Source: an uncultured Alistipes sp. (GTDB taxonomy: Bacteria; Bacteroidota; Bacteroidia; Bacteroidales; UBA932). Taken from it: 46,361 bases of DNA. The translations under genes and the position numbers were made by a program. The stretch is from NCBI GenBank assembly GCA_945787505.1, contig CALZHC010000006.1, positions 1 through 46,361 of the forward strand. Reading direction: 5' to 3'. This document shows, piece by piece, positions 17,174 to 26,626 of this stretch (positions are counted from its first letter, which is position 1; every line of letters starts with the position of its first letter). The notes beneath the pieces were generated by a model that had not been told where the DNA came from, did not search any database, and saw nothing but the letters and a program-made list of their open reading frames with translations.

Positions 17174-18134
17174 AGATATTGCTTATTGACTGATAGTTGT
17201 AAACTCTATTTATTACCTCTGCAACCATGTCGGCTACAGAAAGAACTTTAATCTTGGAGGTATCTGCGTTTTCAGGAGCCCTGAGAGGAATGGTGTCGGT
17301 TACGACGATTTCCTTGAGCGAGCTTGCAGCAAGTCTTTCGTATGCAGGTCCTGAGAATACAGGGTGTGTGGCAATGGCGCGTACGCTGAGGGCACCTTTC
17401 TCCATAAGCATGTCTGCTGCCTTGGTGATGGTTCCTGCTGTGTCTATCATGTCATCTACGATGATGATATTGCGTCCTTCAACTTCTCCGATGGCAGTCA
17501 TGGAGCCTACTACATTTGGCCTTTCCCTTGACTTATGACACACGATAAGGGGACATTCCAAAGCGCGGGCATAAGCATTTGCTCTTTTTGCACCTCCCAT
17601 GTCAGGAGCTGCGATTGAGAGGTTTTCGAGTCCAAGGCTACGGAGATACGACATGAAGATTCCGCTTGCGTACATGTGGTCAACGGGGAAATCGAAGAAT
17701 CCCTGAATCTGATCTGCGTGCAGATCGACTGTCATCACTCTGTCGCAACCTGCTGCTGCTAAAAGGTTTGCAACGAGTTTGGCTCCGATAGAGACTCTGG
17801 GACGGTCTTTGCGGTCCTGACGGGCCCATCCGAAATAGGGCATTACTGCGATAACTTTGTATGCAGATGCTCTTTTTGCTGCATCAATCATAAGCAGGAG
17901 CTCGAAAAGATTGTCAATAGGGGGGAATGTGGACTGGACGATAAATACTGTAGTTCCACGGACAGATTCATTGAAAGCAGGCTGGAATTCTCCGTCGCTG
18001 AAGTCTGTTACGATAGATTCTCCCAATCCGATTCCGAGAGATTTTGAAATCTTTTCTGCCAGATAGCGTGACCCTCTGCAAGAAAATATCTTGATGTTGT
18101 GGGTGTGATTGATAGTGCTGTTCAAATGGTTCAT
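17163..18134 (-). CDS. prs: Ribose-phosphate pyrophosphokinase (PRPP synthetase)
   Basis: Converts ribose 5-phosphate and ATP to PRPP for nucleotide, His, Trp and NAD synthesis. Visible motifs are FSDGEFQPAFNESVRG, the flexible loop PYFGWARQDRKDRPRVSIGAK, the divalent-ion segment VDLHADQIQGFFD, and the PRPP-binding IIIVDDMIDTAGTI near residue 220. The 323-residue length is standard. Its overlap with nadE makes functional sense, because PRPP feeds NAD synthesis. The ATG at 18134 is 31 bases from the end of engB. Confidence 0.97.
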   Translation of the reverse strand: MNHLNSTINHTHNIKIFSCRGSRYLAEKISKSLGIGLGESIVTDFSDGEFQPAFNESVRGTTVFIVQSTFPPIDNLFELLLMIDAAKRASAYKVIAVMPYFGWARQDRKDRPRVSIGAKLVANLLAAAGCDRVMTVDLHADQIQGFFDFPVDHMYASGIFMSYLRSLGLENLSIAAPDMGGAKRANAYARALECPLIVCHKSRERPNVVGSMTAIGEVEGRNIIIVDDMIDTAGTITKAADMLMEKGALSVRAIATHPVFSGPAYERLAASSLKEIVVTDTIPLRAPENADTSKIKVLSVADMVAEVINRVYNYQSISNIYGF

Positions 18135-18165
18135 ATAGATGTGTGTTGAAGTTATTTATTGTTTT

Positions 18166-18759
18166 TTATTTGTTTCTGACAATTTCATCTAGGAAGGCAA
18201 GAATCTCCTCCTTTCCCCTGCCTTTTTCAGAGGAGGTGATGAAGAAGCGTGTCTCGGGGTTTATCTGCCTTATGGTCTCCGAGTTATCACCGCACACTTT
18301 CTTCAGTGCAGAGGAGGACATCTTGTCACTCTTGGTGTATACTATAGAGAACGGGATTTCTGCATCACTGACTGCTGTTATGAAGTTCCTGTCTATCTCC
18401 TGGAGAGGGTGTCTGGAGTCAATGAGTATGAACAACATCGTAAGCTCACGGCTCTTTCCGATGTAGTCTTGGATCATCTTCTTGAGTCTGTTTTGTCCCT
18501 CTTTGGATATTTTGGCAAAGCCATATCCGGGTAGATCGACGATGTACCAGGAATCATCTATCAAGAAATAGTTAAGCAACAGTGTCTTGCCTGGAGTGGC
18601 AGAGGTCTTTGCAAGGGTTTTGTTGCCACAAAGCATGTTTATGAGGGAAGACTTGCCTACATTGGATCTTCCGATGAAGGCAACTTCCGGTCTGAGCTGC
18701 TTCGGCTTATGTTCGACACAACTGCAACTGCAGGAAAAAATGGATTTGGTGATTGTCAT
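18166..18759 (-). CDS. engB: Ribosome biogenesis GTP-binding protein EngB (YsxC/YihA)
   Basis: A single-domain GTPase needed for 50S ribosome maturation. G1 is FIGRSNVGKSSLIN, the switch region reads TSATPGKTLLLNYF, G3 is VDLPGYGFAK and G4 is YTKSDK. Length is 197 residues. The N-terminus has an unusual Cys-Ser alternation (FSCSCSC, residues 8-14) just before the G domain, where most homologues have no cysteines. It heads the long minus-strand housekeeping run and diverges from xseA. Confidence 0.95.
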   Translation of the reverse strand: MTITKSIFSCSCSCVEHKPKQLRPEVAFIGRSNVGKSSLINMLCGNKTLAKTSATPGKTLLLNYFLIDDSWYIVDLPGYGFAKISKEGQNRLKKMIQDYIGKSRELTMLFILIDSRHPLQEIDRNFITAVSDAEIPFSIVYTKSDKMSSSALKKVCGDNSETIRQINPETRFFITSSEKGRGKEEILAFLDEIVRNK

Positions 18760-18767
18760 AATTGCGG

Positions 18768-18795
18768 CAAAAATAGAAAAAAAATACTATATTTG
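18768..18795. promoter_or_regulatory. Divergent -7 boxes for engB and xseA
   Basis: In the 53-base gap between engB (-) and xseA (+), the plus strand has TATATTTG at 18788-18795 and the minus strand has TATTTTTG at 18775-18768. Both fit TAnnTTTG. The xseA box leaves a leader of about 12 bases and the engB box one of only a few bases. Clear -33 boxes are not seen. Confidence 0.5.
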
Positions 18796-18812
18796 TATGA
18801 ATCTTTGTTGTT

Positions 18813-20006
18813 ATGGAAGAAGGGATATCATTAAGCCAGTTGCAGGAGCGCATAAAATCTGCAGTTTCAGTGTATTTCAGCGAAAAAGAGTGGGTGCGTG
18901 CCGAAGTTCACGAAGTCAAGAAACCTCTGTCTGGCCACTGTTATATAGAGCTTGTGGAGAAAGACGAGAACTCTGACAGGTTCAAGGCCAAGGCCTCAGC
19001 GGTGGCATGGGCTTCGAAATGGAAGAATCTTTCACAGGCGTTCGAATTTGCTACGGGAAGGAGTATTTGTGCGGGGATGAGGATCCTTGTTCAGGTGCAG
19101 GTACAGTACTCGGAACTATATGGACTCACCTTTGTAATCAATGATATAGATGCGACATATACGTTAGGAGAGGTAGAATTGGCCCGCCAGAGGACAATAG
19201 CCCGTCTCAAGCAGGAGGGGATGTTCGATATGAACAGACTGCTGCCTTTGCCAGCGCTTCCCAGGAGTTTCGCTGTTATCTCTGCAGCTACCGCAGCAGG
19301 CTACGGAGACTTTATGAAACACCTTCATGAGAATAGATACGGGTTTCATTTCAATACCACTCTGTACAATGCTCCGATGCAGGGGGATTCGGCCCCATCA
19401 GGGATAGTGGCAGCTCTCGAGGCAATCTGTTCCGACATTGAAAACAGGGGATACAGGTTCGATGCAGTTCTGCTCCTGAGGGGAGGCGGTTCAATATCGG
19501 ATTTGGCTTGTTTTGATGACTATACTCTTTGTGCCAATATTGCACAATTCCCGTTACCCGTCATGGTGGCTGTGGGACATGAGCGAGACAGGCACATATG
19601 TGATGATGTGGCTGCCCTCTCCGTCAAGACACCTACTGCGCTGGCAGATTTCATTCTTGAGGCTTTTGTCAGCGAGGATGCCTCCATTGCCTCTCTTGCT
19701 TCGCGAATGGCTCTCTCTTTGGGAAGCAGGTTCAGACAGGGCGAACTGCTTCTCAATACTCTTTCGGGTAGGATGGCACAGGCAGTCTCTGCGCGTTACC
19801 GGGACTCTTTTCATCGAGTGGATCTGCTGGAAATGAGGCTTACCAAGGCCAATCCTATGAACCTTCTTGCAGCAGGGTATCTGCCCGTTACCGGGACTTG
19901 TGGCAGAGTGGATTCGGTGCAGTCCATCAAGGAGGGAGATGAGATCTCTGTTACTTTTATTGACGGCATAGCTGAGTGTGTGGTGAAAAAAATATTTGAA
20001 AAATAG
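18813..20006 (+). CDS. xseA: Exodeoxyribonuclease VII large subunit
   Basis: Catalytic subunit of exonuclease VII, which degrades single-stranded DNA from both ends. The N-terminal OB-fold is seen as WVRAEVHEVKKPLSGHCYIELVE. The nuclease domain contains FAVISAATAAGYGDF, LLLRGGGSISDLACFDD and VGHERDRHICDDVAALSVKTPTALADF, all hallmark XseA stretches. The coiled-coil region after about residue 290 is short, so the protein (397 residues) is at the small end of the family. It is followed by xseB after five bases, as expected for the two-subunit enzyme. Confidence 0.96.
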   Translation: MEEGISLSQLQERIKSAVSVYFSEKEWVRAEVHEVKKPLSGHCYIELVEKDENSDRFKAKASAVAWASKWKNLSQAFEFATGRSICAGMRILVQVQVQYSELYGLTFVINDIDATYTLGEVELARQRTIARLKQEGMFDMNRLLPLPALPRSFAVISAATAAGYGDFMKHLHENRYGFHFNTTLYNAPMQGDSAPSGIVAALEAICSDIENRGYRFDAVLLLRGGGSISDLACFDDYTLCANIAQFPLPVMVAVGHERDRHICDDVAALSVKTPTALADFILEAFVSEDASIASLASRMALSLGSRFRQGELLLNTLSGRMAQAVSARYRDSFHRVDLLEMRLTKANPMNLLAAGYLPVTGTCGRVDSVQSIKEGDEISVTFIDGIAECVVKKIFEK

Positions 20007-20011
20007 TGTAT

Positions 20012-20215
20012 ATGGATACAAAACTTACATATTCCCAAGCGATTAAGAGACTTGAGGAACTGGTTGCACAGGTAGAAGATCCCTCTCTTCCAATCAGTCA
20101 GGTACTGGAAAAGGTAAAAGAGGCGACCTCCCTCGTCAATTTCTGTCGTGAGGAGCTCAGAAGGGGAGAAGATCAGGTTAACCAAATATTGAATACCAAA
20201 TCAGAAAGTTTATGA
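20012..20215 (+). CDS. xseB: Exodeoxyribonuclease VII small subunit
   Basis: A 67-residue helical protein that binds the XseA coiled coil. The family signature is readable as LTYSQAIKRLEELVAQVED near the start, with a second helix carrying VLEKVKEATSLVNFCREEL. The ATG at 20012 is used rather than a GTG that overlaps the xseA stop. Its stop overlaps the next ATG as ATGA, linking the nuclease pair to the glycogen genes by translational coupling. Confidence 0.93.
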   Translation: MDTKLTYSQAIKRLEELVAQVEDPSLPISQVLEKVKEATSLVNFCREELRRGEDQVNQILNTKSESL

Positions 20216-22179
20216 TATATGATTCCGATACTTATCTGATTCCATACAAGGAGCAGATAGACAAACGTTACAGAAGGGCTGTTACCATGAAGCAGGAAAT
20301 AGCAGGCTATGGCAGAAAGCTCTCATCAATGATGAACAACCACTTGTATTACGGCCTTCATTACCATGGTCGTAAAGTGGTTTTGAGGGAATATGCACCC
20401 AATGCGACTGCAATTTGGCTCATCGGTGATGTGAATGGATGGAAATGCGACCCTCGGTACAGGCTGCAACCACTTGGTGGAGGGAATTGGGAACTGGTTC
20501 TTCCAACAATGAACTTTCCTCATGGTTCGCTATTCAAGTTATGGGTAGAGTGGGATGGCGGTGCAGGTGAAAGGATTCCATCGTACATCAACAGGGTGGT
20601 GCAGGACCCGGATACCAAGATTTTTTCCGCACAGGCATGGAAACCAAGACCATATATATGGAAGCACAACTTTAACAAAGTGATTACCAATCCTCTTATC
20701 TATGAAGCACATATCGGTATGAGCTCCGAAGAGGAAAAGGTCTCCACCTTTGAAGAGTTCAGAATCAAAGTCCTTCCTCGTATTAAGGATTTAGGTTACA
20801 ATGCAATACAGCTTATGGCCCTGCAGGAGCATCCTTATTACGGCTCGTTCGGATATCAGGTTTCAAGTTTCTATGCGCTCAGCAGCAGATTCGGCACGCC
20901 TGAGGAGTTCAAGCATCTGGTGGATGATGCTCATTCTATGGGTATCGCTGTGATAATGGACCTTGTCCATTCGCATTCAGTCGATAATGTGGCAGAGGGT
21001 CTTTCACTATTTGATGGAACAGATTCTCTCTATTTCCACAGTGGTCCAAGAGGACATCATTCTGCTTGGCAATCAAGGTGTTTCAATTACGGAAAGAGGG
21101 AGACACTCTCGTTTTTGCTCTCCAATGTCAAGTATTGGCTCGAGGAGTATCATCTTGATGGTTTCAGATTTGACGGAGTGACAAGTATGATATATCTGGA
21201 TCATGGACTCGGAAAGGATTTTACCGACTATAGCTGCTATTTTGATGGCAATGAAGATGAGGATGCCATTCTATACCTGACACTTGCCAATATACTTGTC
21301 AAAGAGATCTCACCCCGTGCCATTACCATCGCTGAGGATGTCAGCGGTATGCCCGGCTTGGCAGCTCCTGTTAGTGAGGGCGGTATGGGATTTGATTTCA
21401 GACTCAGCATGGGGGTTGCTGACCACTGGATCAAATGGATAAAGGAACGTCGTGATGAGGATTGGAGTATGGGTGAAATATATTACGAGCTCACCAATAA
21501 ACGCGCTGATGAACATACAATCAGTTACGCTGAGTGTCACGATCAAGCGCTGGTGGGAGACAAAACCTTAATATTCAGACTGATCGACAAGGATATGTAT
21601 ACTGCAATGTCCAAGGGGTCGAAATCGTTAACAGTGGACAGAGGAGTAGCTCTGCATAAGATGATAAGACTTGTGACTCTATCTACAGCCGGTGACGGAT
21701 ACCTCAATTTTATGGGGAACGAGTTCGGACATCCCGAATGGATTGATTTCCCGCGTGAAGGAAACTCCTGGTCTTACTTCTACGCGAGAAGGCAATGGTC
21801 GCTCTGTGACAATGAGTTGCTCAGGTACAAATCACTTTGGGCTTTCGACAGGGCTATGATCACTCTTTTTGCCAAATACCAGATTCTTTCTCAGAAATTG
21901 GTGCAGTTATATGTGGATGAAAATCAAAAAGTTTTGATTTTTGCCCGCGGAAGTTATATTTTTGCATTCAATTTCCATCCGACATGCTCTGTTTCCGATT
22001 TCAGATTCTCCGCACCGGCAGGTAAATATATTACTGTAATAGATTCAGATTCAGTTGAATATGATGGATTTGGCAGAGTTGACGATTCAGTTGATCACTT
22101 TACCGAGTATGACGGTAAGAGTGATTATTTGTCATTGTATCTGCCCAACAGGACAGCTATTGTTTTGAAACGAGAATAA
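20212..22179 (+). CDS. glgB: 1,4-alpha-glucan branching enzyme, eukaryote-like GH13_8 type
   Basis: Introduces alpha-1,6 branches into glycogen. A CBM48-like N-terminal domain (about 50-150, with IWLIGDVNGW) precedes the GH13 barrel. Catalytic residues are the nucleophile D321 in DGFRFDGVTSM, acid/base E375 in ITIAEDVSG, and D444 in ECHDQALVGDK. GFRFDGVTSMIY and HDQALVGDKT are typical of the eukaryotic-type enzyme rather than the E. coli GlgB type. The 655-residue length fits. It is the first gene of the glycogen set and is coupled to xseB by an ATGA overlap. Confidence 0.94.
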   Translation: MIYDSDTYLIPYKEQIDKRYRRAVTMKQEIAGYGRKLSSMMNNHLYYGLHYHGRKVVLREYAPNATAIWLIGDVNGWKCDPRYRLQPLGGGNWELVLPTMNFPHGSLFKLWVEWDGGAGERIPSYINRVVQDPDTKIFSAQAWKPRPYIWKHNFNKVITNPLIYEAHIGMSSEEEKVSTFEEFRIKVLPRIKDLGYNAIQLMALQEHPYYGSFGYQVSSFYALSSRFGTPEEFKHLVDDAHSMGIAVIMDLVHSHSVDNVAEGLSLFDGTDSLYFHSGPRGHHSAWQSRCFNYGKRETLSFLLSNVKYWLEEYHLDGFRFDGVTSMIYLDHGLGKDFTDYSCYFDGNEDEDAILYLTLANILVKEISPRAITIAEDVSGMPGLAAPVSEGGMGFDFRLSMGVADHWIKWIKERRDEDWSMGEIYYELTNKRADEHTISYAECHDQALVGDKTLIFRLIDKDMYTAMSKGSKSLTVDRGVALHKMIRLVTLSTAGDGYLNFMGNEFGHPEWIDFPREGNSWSYFYARRQWSLCDNELLRYKSLWAFDRAMITLFAKYQILSQKLVQLYVDENQKVLIFARGSYIFAFNFHPTCSVSDFRFSAPAGKYITVIDSDSVEYDGFGRVDDSVDHFTEYDGKSDYLSLYLPNRTAIVLKRE

Positions 22180-22191
22180 ATTTTGTGCAGT

Positions 22192-24120
22192 ATGTCTTAT
22201 TTGAGATTTGATAAAACACAGTTGGTGAACCTCGAATACTCTCTTTTGCGCGAGGTGCTCTATACCAACAAAACAGGCGGGTATCTCAATACCACTTTGG
22301 TCGGATGCAATACCCGTAAGTATCATGGTCTCTTTGTGTTGCCTATTGAAAAATTCAACATGAGGAGATATATCCTCCTATCTTCTCTGGATGAGACTCT
22401 CATCGAGCATGGAAGTGAATTCAATCTAGGAATCAGGTGTTACGGAAAGAACAATTACGAACCGCGCGGTCATAAGTACATCGTAGATGTGGATTGTGAC
22501 AGAAATCCGGTGATTACATATAGAGTCGGTGGTATAGTACTGCACAAGTCCATTCTGTTCCTTCATAACAAGGAACAGCTGCTCATCAAGTACACACTCG
22601 AAAAGGCAAGTTCTGATGTTACCTTGAGACTCAGACCATTCCTTGCTTTCAGAGAGATTCACGAACTGACTCATTCCAACGAGAATGTCAACAAGGGTTT
22701 CGAGATAGTGGAAAGCGGAGCTTCATTCAGGCTCTATGACGGATTCCCCAATCTCAATATCCAGATAAATGCAGCTAACGATTACATCCATACTCCGGAT
22801 TGGTATTATGGAGTAGTTTATCAAGAAGAGTTTCGCAGAGGTTTCGAATACAAGGAGGATCTCTTCAACCCCGGATTTTTCGAACTTAATCTCAAGAAGG
22901 GACAGTCGATAGTAGTATCTGTCTCTACTTCAGAAATTAAACCTTCGTCGCTTGCTAAAGCGTATACCTTAGAAGAGAAGAAACACCAGATCTGCTCTTC
23001 GTATGAGGATTGTCTCAGACATGCTGCCAGACAGTTTATCGTAAACAACGGAAACCGCAAGGAGGTCTATTCAGGTTACACCTGGCTTGGAAAAGGTCTA
23101 AGGGAGACACTGATTGCCCTTCCCGGCCTTACCATTTACAATGACGGTGACGTAAGTCTCTTCAAATCTGTTCTCGACAGCACTTTCAAAATCTATGAAC
23201 AGCAAATTCTCAAAGGCTCAAGACAGGCAGATGCAGCTCTGTGGATATTCTGGAATATCCAGCAGCTGATCAGGTTCTCAAAAGACAAGAAGGAGGTATG
23301 GGGAAAATATTCCGGCAAGCTCAAGGCCATCATTACTTCTTATTTCAACAATGAAAGGATGGGGGTCCGCATGGACGACAATGGTCTGTTGTGGGCTAAA
23401 ATGAATGGTGTGGCGATGAGCTGGATGAATGCGTACGATCTTAACGGAGATCCCATCACCGGAAGAGGTGGCTATCAGGTCGAACTCAATGCCTTCTGGT
23501 ACAATGCTGTTGCCATGTCTCTGGAGATGGAGAAAGCATATGGGAACGACCATAAATATCTATATGCACTTGATGACATCAAGCGTAAAATGGATTCATC
23601 TTTTGTCTCTGTATTCTGGGATGAAAAGATGGGCTATCTGGCGGATTATGTTGATGAAAAAGGTAGAAATATGTTCACCCGTCCCAATCAGATAATGGCC
23701 TGTTCACTCGATTTCTCTCCTCTGTCGGAAGAGCAGAAGGGGTCTGTGATGGATGTGGTCAGAAAAGAACTTCTCACTACCAGGGGCATCAGAACTCTCT
23801 CTCCCAAGAACCCTCTTTATAAAGAGGTTTATGACGGTAACCAACAGAGCAGGGATGCGGCATATCATCAGGGTTCTACCCGTGTATGGCTTCTCTCATT
23901 CTATATTGATGCCATGCTAAGACTTCACGGAGCATCATTCGCTTCCAAGGCTGAGGAACTTGTTGATGCCTTTGAAGAGGATATAACCGTTCACGGAGTC
24001 GGTTCCGTATGTGAATTGTATGACGGAAATCCTCCTCACTATCCACACGGTGCCATTTCAAGCTCGGTGGCGGTGGCTGGTCTTCTTCGTTCAAAATATT
24101 TGATTTCATTATTAAAATAA
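22192..24120 (+). CDS. Glycogen debranching enzyme (amylo-alpha-1,6-glucosidase family)
   Basis: A 642-residue enzyme of the archaeal/bacterial GDE family. The N-terminal domain starts LEYSLLREVLYTNKTGGYLN and includes GCNTRKYHGLFV, which is diagnostic for the family. The C-terminal (alpha/alpha)6 glucosidase domain contains YTWLGKGLRETLIALPGL, DAALWIFWNIQQL, GGYQVELNAFWYNAV and QGSTRVWLLSFYIDA. It should remove alpha-1,6 branch stubs so the phosphorylase can continue. The ATG at 22192 is chosen over an in-frame TTG nine bases upstream. It follows the branching enzyme by 12 bases. Confidence 0.92.
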   Translation: MSYLRFDKTQLVNLEYSLLREVLYTNKTGGYLNTTLVGCNTRKYHGLFVLPIEKFNMRRYILLSSLDETLIEHGSEFNLGIRCYGKNNYEPRGHKYIVDVDCDRNPVITYRVGGIVLHKSILFLHNKEQLLIKYTLEKASSDVTLRLRPFLAFREIHELTHSNENVNKGFEIVESGASFRLYDGFPNLNIQINAANDYIHTPDWYYGVVYQEEFRRGFEYKEDLFNPGFFELNLKKGQSIVVSVSTSEIKPSSLAKAYTLEEKKHQICSSYEDCLRHAARQFIVNNGNRKEVYSGYTWLGKGLRETLIALPGLTIYNDGDVSLFKSVLDSTFKIYEQQILKGSRQADAALWIFWNIQQLIRFSKDKKEVWGKYSGKLKAIITSYFNNERMGVRMDDNGLLWAKMNGVAMSWMNAYDLNGDPITGRGGYQVELNAFWYNAVAMSLEMEKAYGNDHKYLYALDDIKRKMDSSFVSVFWDEKMGYLADYVDEKGRNMFTRPNQIMACSLDFSPLSEEQKGSVMDVVRKELLTTRGIRTLSPKNPLYKEVYDGNQQSRDAAYHQGSTRVWLLSFYIDAMLRLHGASFASKAEELVDAFEEDITVHGVGSVCELYDGNPPHYPHGAISSSVAVAGLLRSKYLISLLK

Positions 24121-24126
24121 CAGAGT

Positions 24127-25407
24127 ATGAAAGTTCTGATGTTCGGATGGGAGTTCCCTCCTCATATTGCAGGTGGCCTGGGAACAGCGTGTTACGGAAT
24201 GGTGAAGGGACTTGCACACCATAATGTGGATGTGCTGTTCGTGATGCCATCCGCTTCAGGTGATGAAGATAACTCTGTGGCCCGCATCATCAATGCAAGT
24301 GATGTGGAGGCGGCAGATATCGCCTGTGACCACAAGGAGTTCTTGGGGAAAGTAAATTTCCTTAGAATAGGCTCGAATATGGTCCCCTATGTTGATCCCC
24401 GTCAATTTTCTGAGATGGTCGAAAAACAGCAGATTAGCCAGGTAGAGGAGTTTAAAGTCAATTTCAAACAGAAATACAAATTTTCAGGCAAATACGGAGC
24501 CAACCTTATGGAGGAAGTGGCACGGTATGCTTTGGTGGGAGGAACTATTGCTCTCCAGAATGAATTTGATGTCATCCATGCCCACGACTGGCTGACTTAT
24601 CTGGCGGGAATCGCTGCCAAGAGGCTCACTGGTAAGCCGCTTGTAATTCATGTCCATGCGACTGAATATGACAGAAGCGGAGAGAATGTAAATACTGAAG
24701 TCTACCGTCTCGAAAAGATGGGAATGGAGGCTGCCGACAAGATTATCGCTGTAAGTAACCTCACACGCAATACTGTAATCAAAAAGTATGGAATATCTCC
24801 CGATAAGGTAGTTACTGTCCACAATGCCGTAGATTTCAGTGGAAGGGACAATATCGAGATAACCAGAGGGGTTCCTGAAAAGGTGGTTACATTCCTTGGA
24901 CGTATCACCTTCCAGAAAGGTCCTGAATATTTTATCGAAGCTGCATACAAGGTTCTCCAGAGGTGCAATGATGTGCGTTTCGTGATGGCCGGAAGCGGAG
25001 ATTTGCTCAACCGTTCAATCAGGCGTGTGGCAAAGCTCGGGATTGCAGACAAATTCCATTTTACAGGATTCCTCAGAGGAGCCGATGTGCAGAAGATGTT
25101 TGCATATTCGGATGTCTATGTGATGCCTTCTGTATCCGAGCCTTTCGGTATCTCGCCTCTTGAGGCGATGAGGACAGGGGTACCTTCAATAATCTCAAAG
25201 CAGAGCGGGGTGGCAGAGGTCCTTCATCACTCGATAAAGGTCGATTTTTGGGACATAGATGCGATGGCTGATGCTATTTATGCTCTACTGAAGTATCCCG
25301 CTTTGTCACAGATGACCTCAAGGTGCGGTCTTGATGAGGTCAATGCCCTCAAGTGGAATAACGCCGCACAGAAAGTTAAGGATGTATATTTATCAACATT
25401 GAAATAG
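24127..25407 (+). CDS. GT4 glycosyltransferase, glycogen synthase-like
   Basis: A 426-residue GT-B fold enzyme. The N-terminal domain begins MKVLMFGWEFPPHIAGGLGT, with the GGLGT sugar-nucleotide loop, and has DVIHAHDWLTYLAG in the middle. The C-terminal Rossmann domain holds FLGRITFQKGPEYFIEAA and the E-x7-E motif SEPFGISPLEAM that contacts the donor nucleotide sugar. In Bacteroidales this gene commonly sits next to a GH57 gene and a debranching enzyme gene, as here. It probably extends or primes alpha-glucan. Whether it uses UDP- or ADP-glucose cannot be told from the sequence. No glgC is in the window. Confidence 0.9.
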   Translation: MKVLMFGWEFPPHIAGGLGTACYGMVKGLAHHNVDVLFVMPSASGDEDNSVARIINASDVEAADIACDHKEFLGKVNFLRIGSNMVPYVDPRQFSEMVEKQQISQVEEFKVNFKQKYKFSGKYGANLMEEVARYALVGGTIALQNEFDVIHAHDWLTYLAGIAAKRLTGKPLVIHVHATEYDRSGENVNTEVYRLEKMGMEAADKIIAVSNLTRNTVIKKYGISPDKVVTVHNAVDFSGRDNIEITRGVPEKVVTFLGRITFQKGPEYFIEAAYKVLQRCNDVRFVMAGSGDLLNRSIRRVAKLGIADKFHFTGFLRGADVQKMFAYSDVYVMPSVSEPFGISPLEAMRTGVPSIISKQSGVAEVLHHSIKVDFWDIDAMADAIYALLKYPALSQMTSRCGLDEVNALKWNNAAQKVKDVYLSTLK

Positions 25408-25415
25408 AGAAGAGT

Positions 25416-26618
25416 ATGGAAACAAAATCTGCTATTTGTTTTTACTTTCAGGTTCACCAGCCTGACAGACTCAGACAATATCGTTTTTTCGATATAGGAA
25501 ACGATTCTAATTATTACGACGAATTTGCCAACAGAACTATCCTCAACAGGGTTGCACAGAGATGCTACATCCCTATGAACAACCTCCTGCTTGATATTAT
25601 CGGCAAATGCGGCAAGCAGTTCAAATTCGCATTTTCGATTTCAGGAGCGGTTATCGAACAGTTTGAAAAATATGCTCCTGAGGTGTTGGAAAGTTTCAAG
25701 AGACTTGCCGATACCGGATGTGTCGAATTCCTTGCTGAAACTTATTCCCACTCTCTCTCTTCACTTGTAGATATTAATGAATTTCAGCGTCAGGTAAAAC
25801 TTCACGCTGCTTTGATCCACAAACATTTCGGTGTCAAGCCCAAGGCATTCAGAAATACCGAGCTGATTTATTCAGACCAGATAGGTGCAACTGTTGCCAA
25901 GATGGGATATACCTGTATGCTCACTGAAGGTGCAAGACATATTTTAGGATGGAAATCGCCCAATTTTGTCTATACAAATGCGATTAACCCCAAGCTCAAA
26001 CTCCTTTTGAGGAACTTTACATTGAGTGATGATATTGCATTCAGGTTCAGTGACCGCTCATGGAACAATTGGCCGGTGGATGTGGACAAGTACATTGCAT
26101 GGCTCTCCGACTCTATCAAGGAGGGTCAGGTCATTAACCTTTTCATGGACTATGAAACATTCGGAGAACATCAGAGGGTCTCTACAGGTATCTTCGATTT
26201 TTTCAAGGCACTTCCTGAAGCTGTTCTATCTCGTACTGACTTCCAGTTCTGTACTCCAAGTGAGGTAGCACGCAAATATGAGCCTGTGGCCGCCCTTGAC
26301 GTACCTTTCCCTATCTCCTGGGCTGATGAAGAAAGAGATACCACGGCATGGCTGGGCAACGAACTTCAAAATGAAGCATTCAATAAACTATATGCTTTGA
26401 GTGACAGAGTTTTAGCTGCTGAAGATGAGTCTATTACACATGACTGGCTCAAATTGCAGGAGAGTGACCATTTTTACTATATGTGTACCAAATTCTTCTC
26501 AGATGGAATGGTTCACAATTACTTCAATCCATACGACACCCCGTATGAAGCGTTTATTAATTATATGAATGTTTTGAGCGACTTTGCCCTCAGAGTCGAA
26601 AAACGCTTGAAACAATAG
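25416..26618 (+). CDS. GH57 family glycoside hydrolase/glucanotransferase
   Basis: A 400-residue retaining GH57 enzyme acting on alpha-glucans. The family motifs appear in order: VHQP near residue 13, ETYSHSLSSL near 108-117, FRNTEL with the nucleophile E149, and FMDYETFGEH with the acid/base D245. It has no signal peptide, so it acts in the cytoplasm. Related enzymes are alpha-amylases, 4-alpha-glucanotransferases or branching enzymes, and the exact activity cannot be assigned. It lies inside the glycogen operon, eight bases after the GT4 gene and directly before the synthase-phosphorylase fusion. Confidence 0.92.
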   Translation: METKSAICFYFQVHQPDRLRQYRFFDIGNDSNYYDEFANRTILNRVAQRCYIPMNNLLLDIIGKCGKQFKFAFSISGAVIEQFEKYAPEVLESFKRLADTGCVEFLAETYSHSLSSLVDINEFQRQVKLHAALIHKHFGVKPKAFRNTELIYSDQIGATVAKMGYTCMLTEGARHILGWKSPNFVYTNAINPKLKLLLRNFTLSDDIAFRFSDRSWNNWPVDVDKYIAWLSDSIKEGQVINLFMDYETFGEHQRVSTGIFDFFKALPEAVLSRTDFQFCTPSEVARKYEPVAALDVPFPISWADEERDTTAWLGNELQNEAFNKLYALSDRVLAAEDESITHDWLKLQESDHFYYMCTKFFSDGMVHNYFNPYDTPYEAFINYMNVLSDFALRVEKRLKQ

Positions 26619-26626
26619 TGCGATTT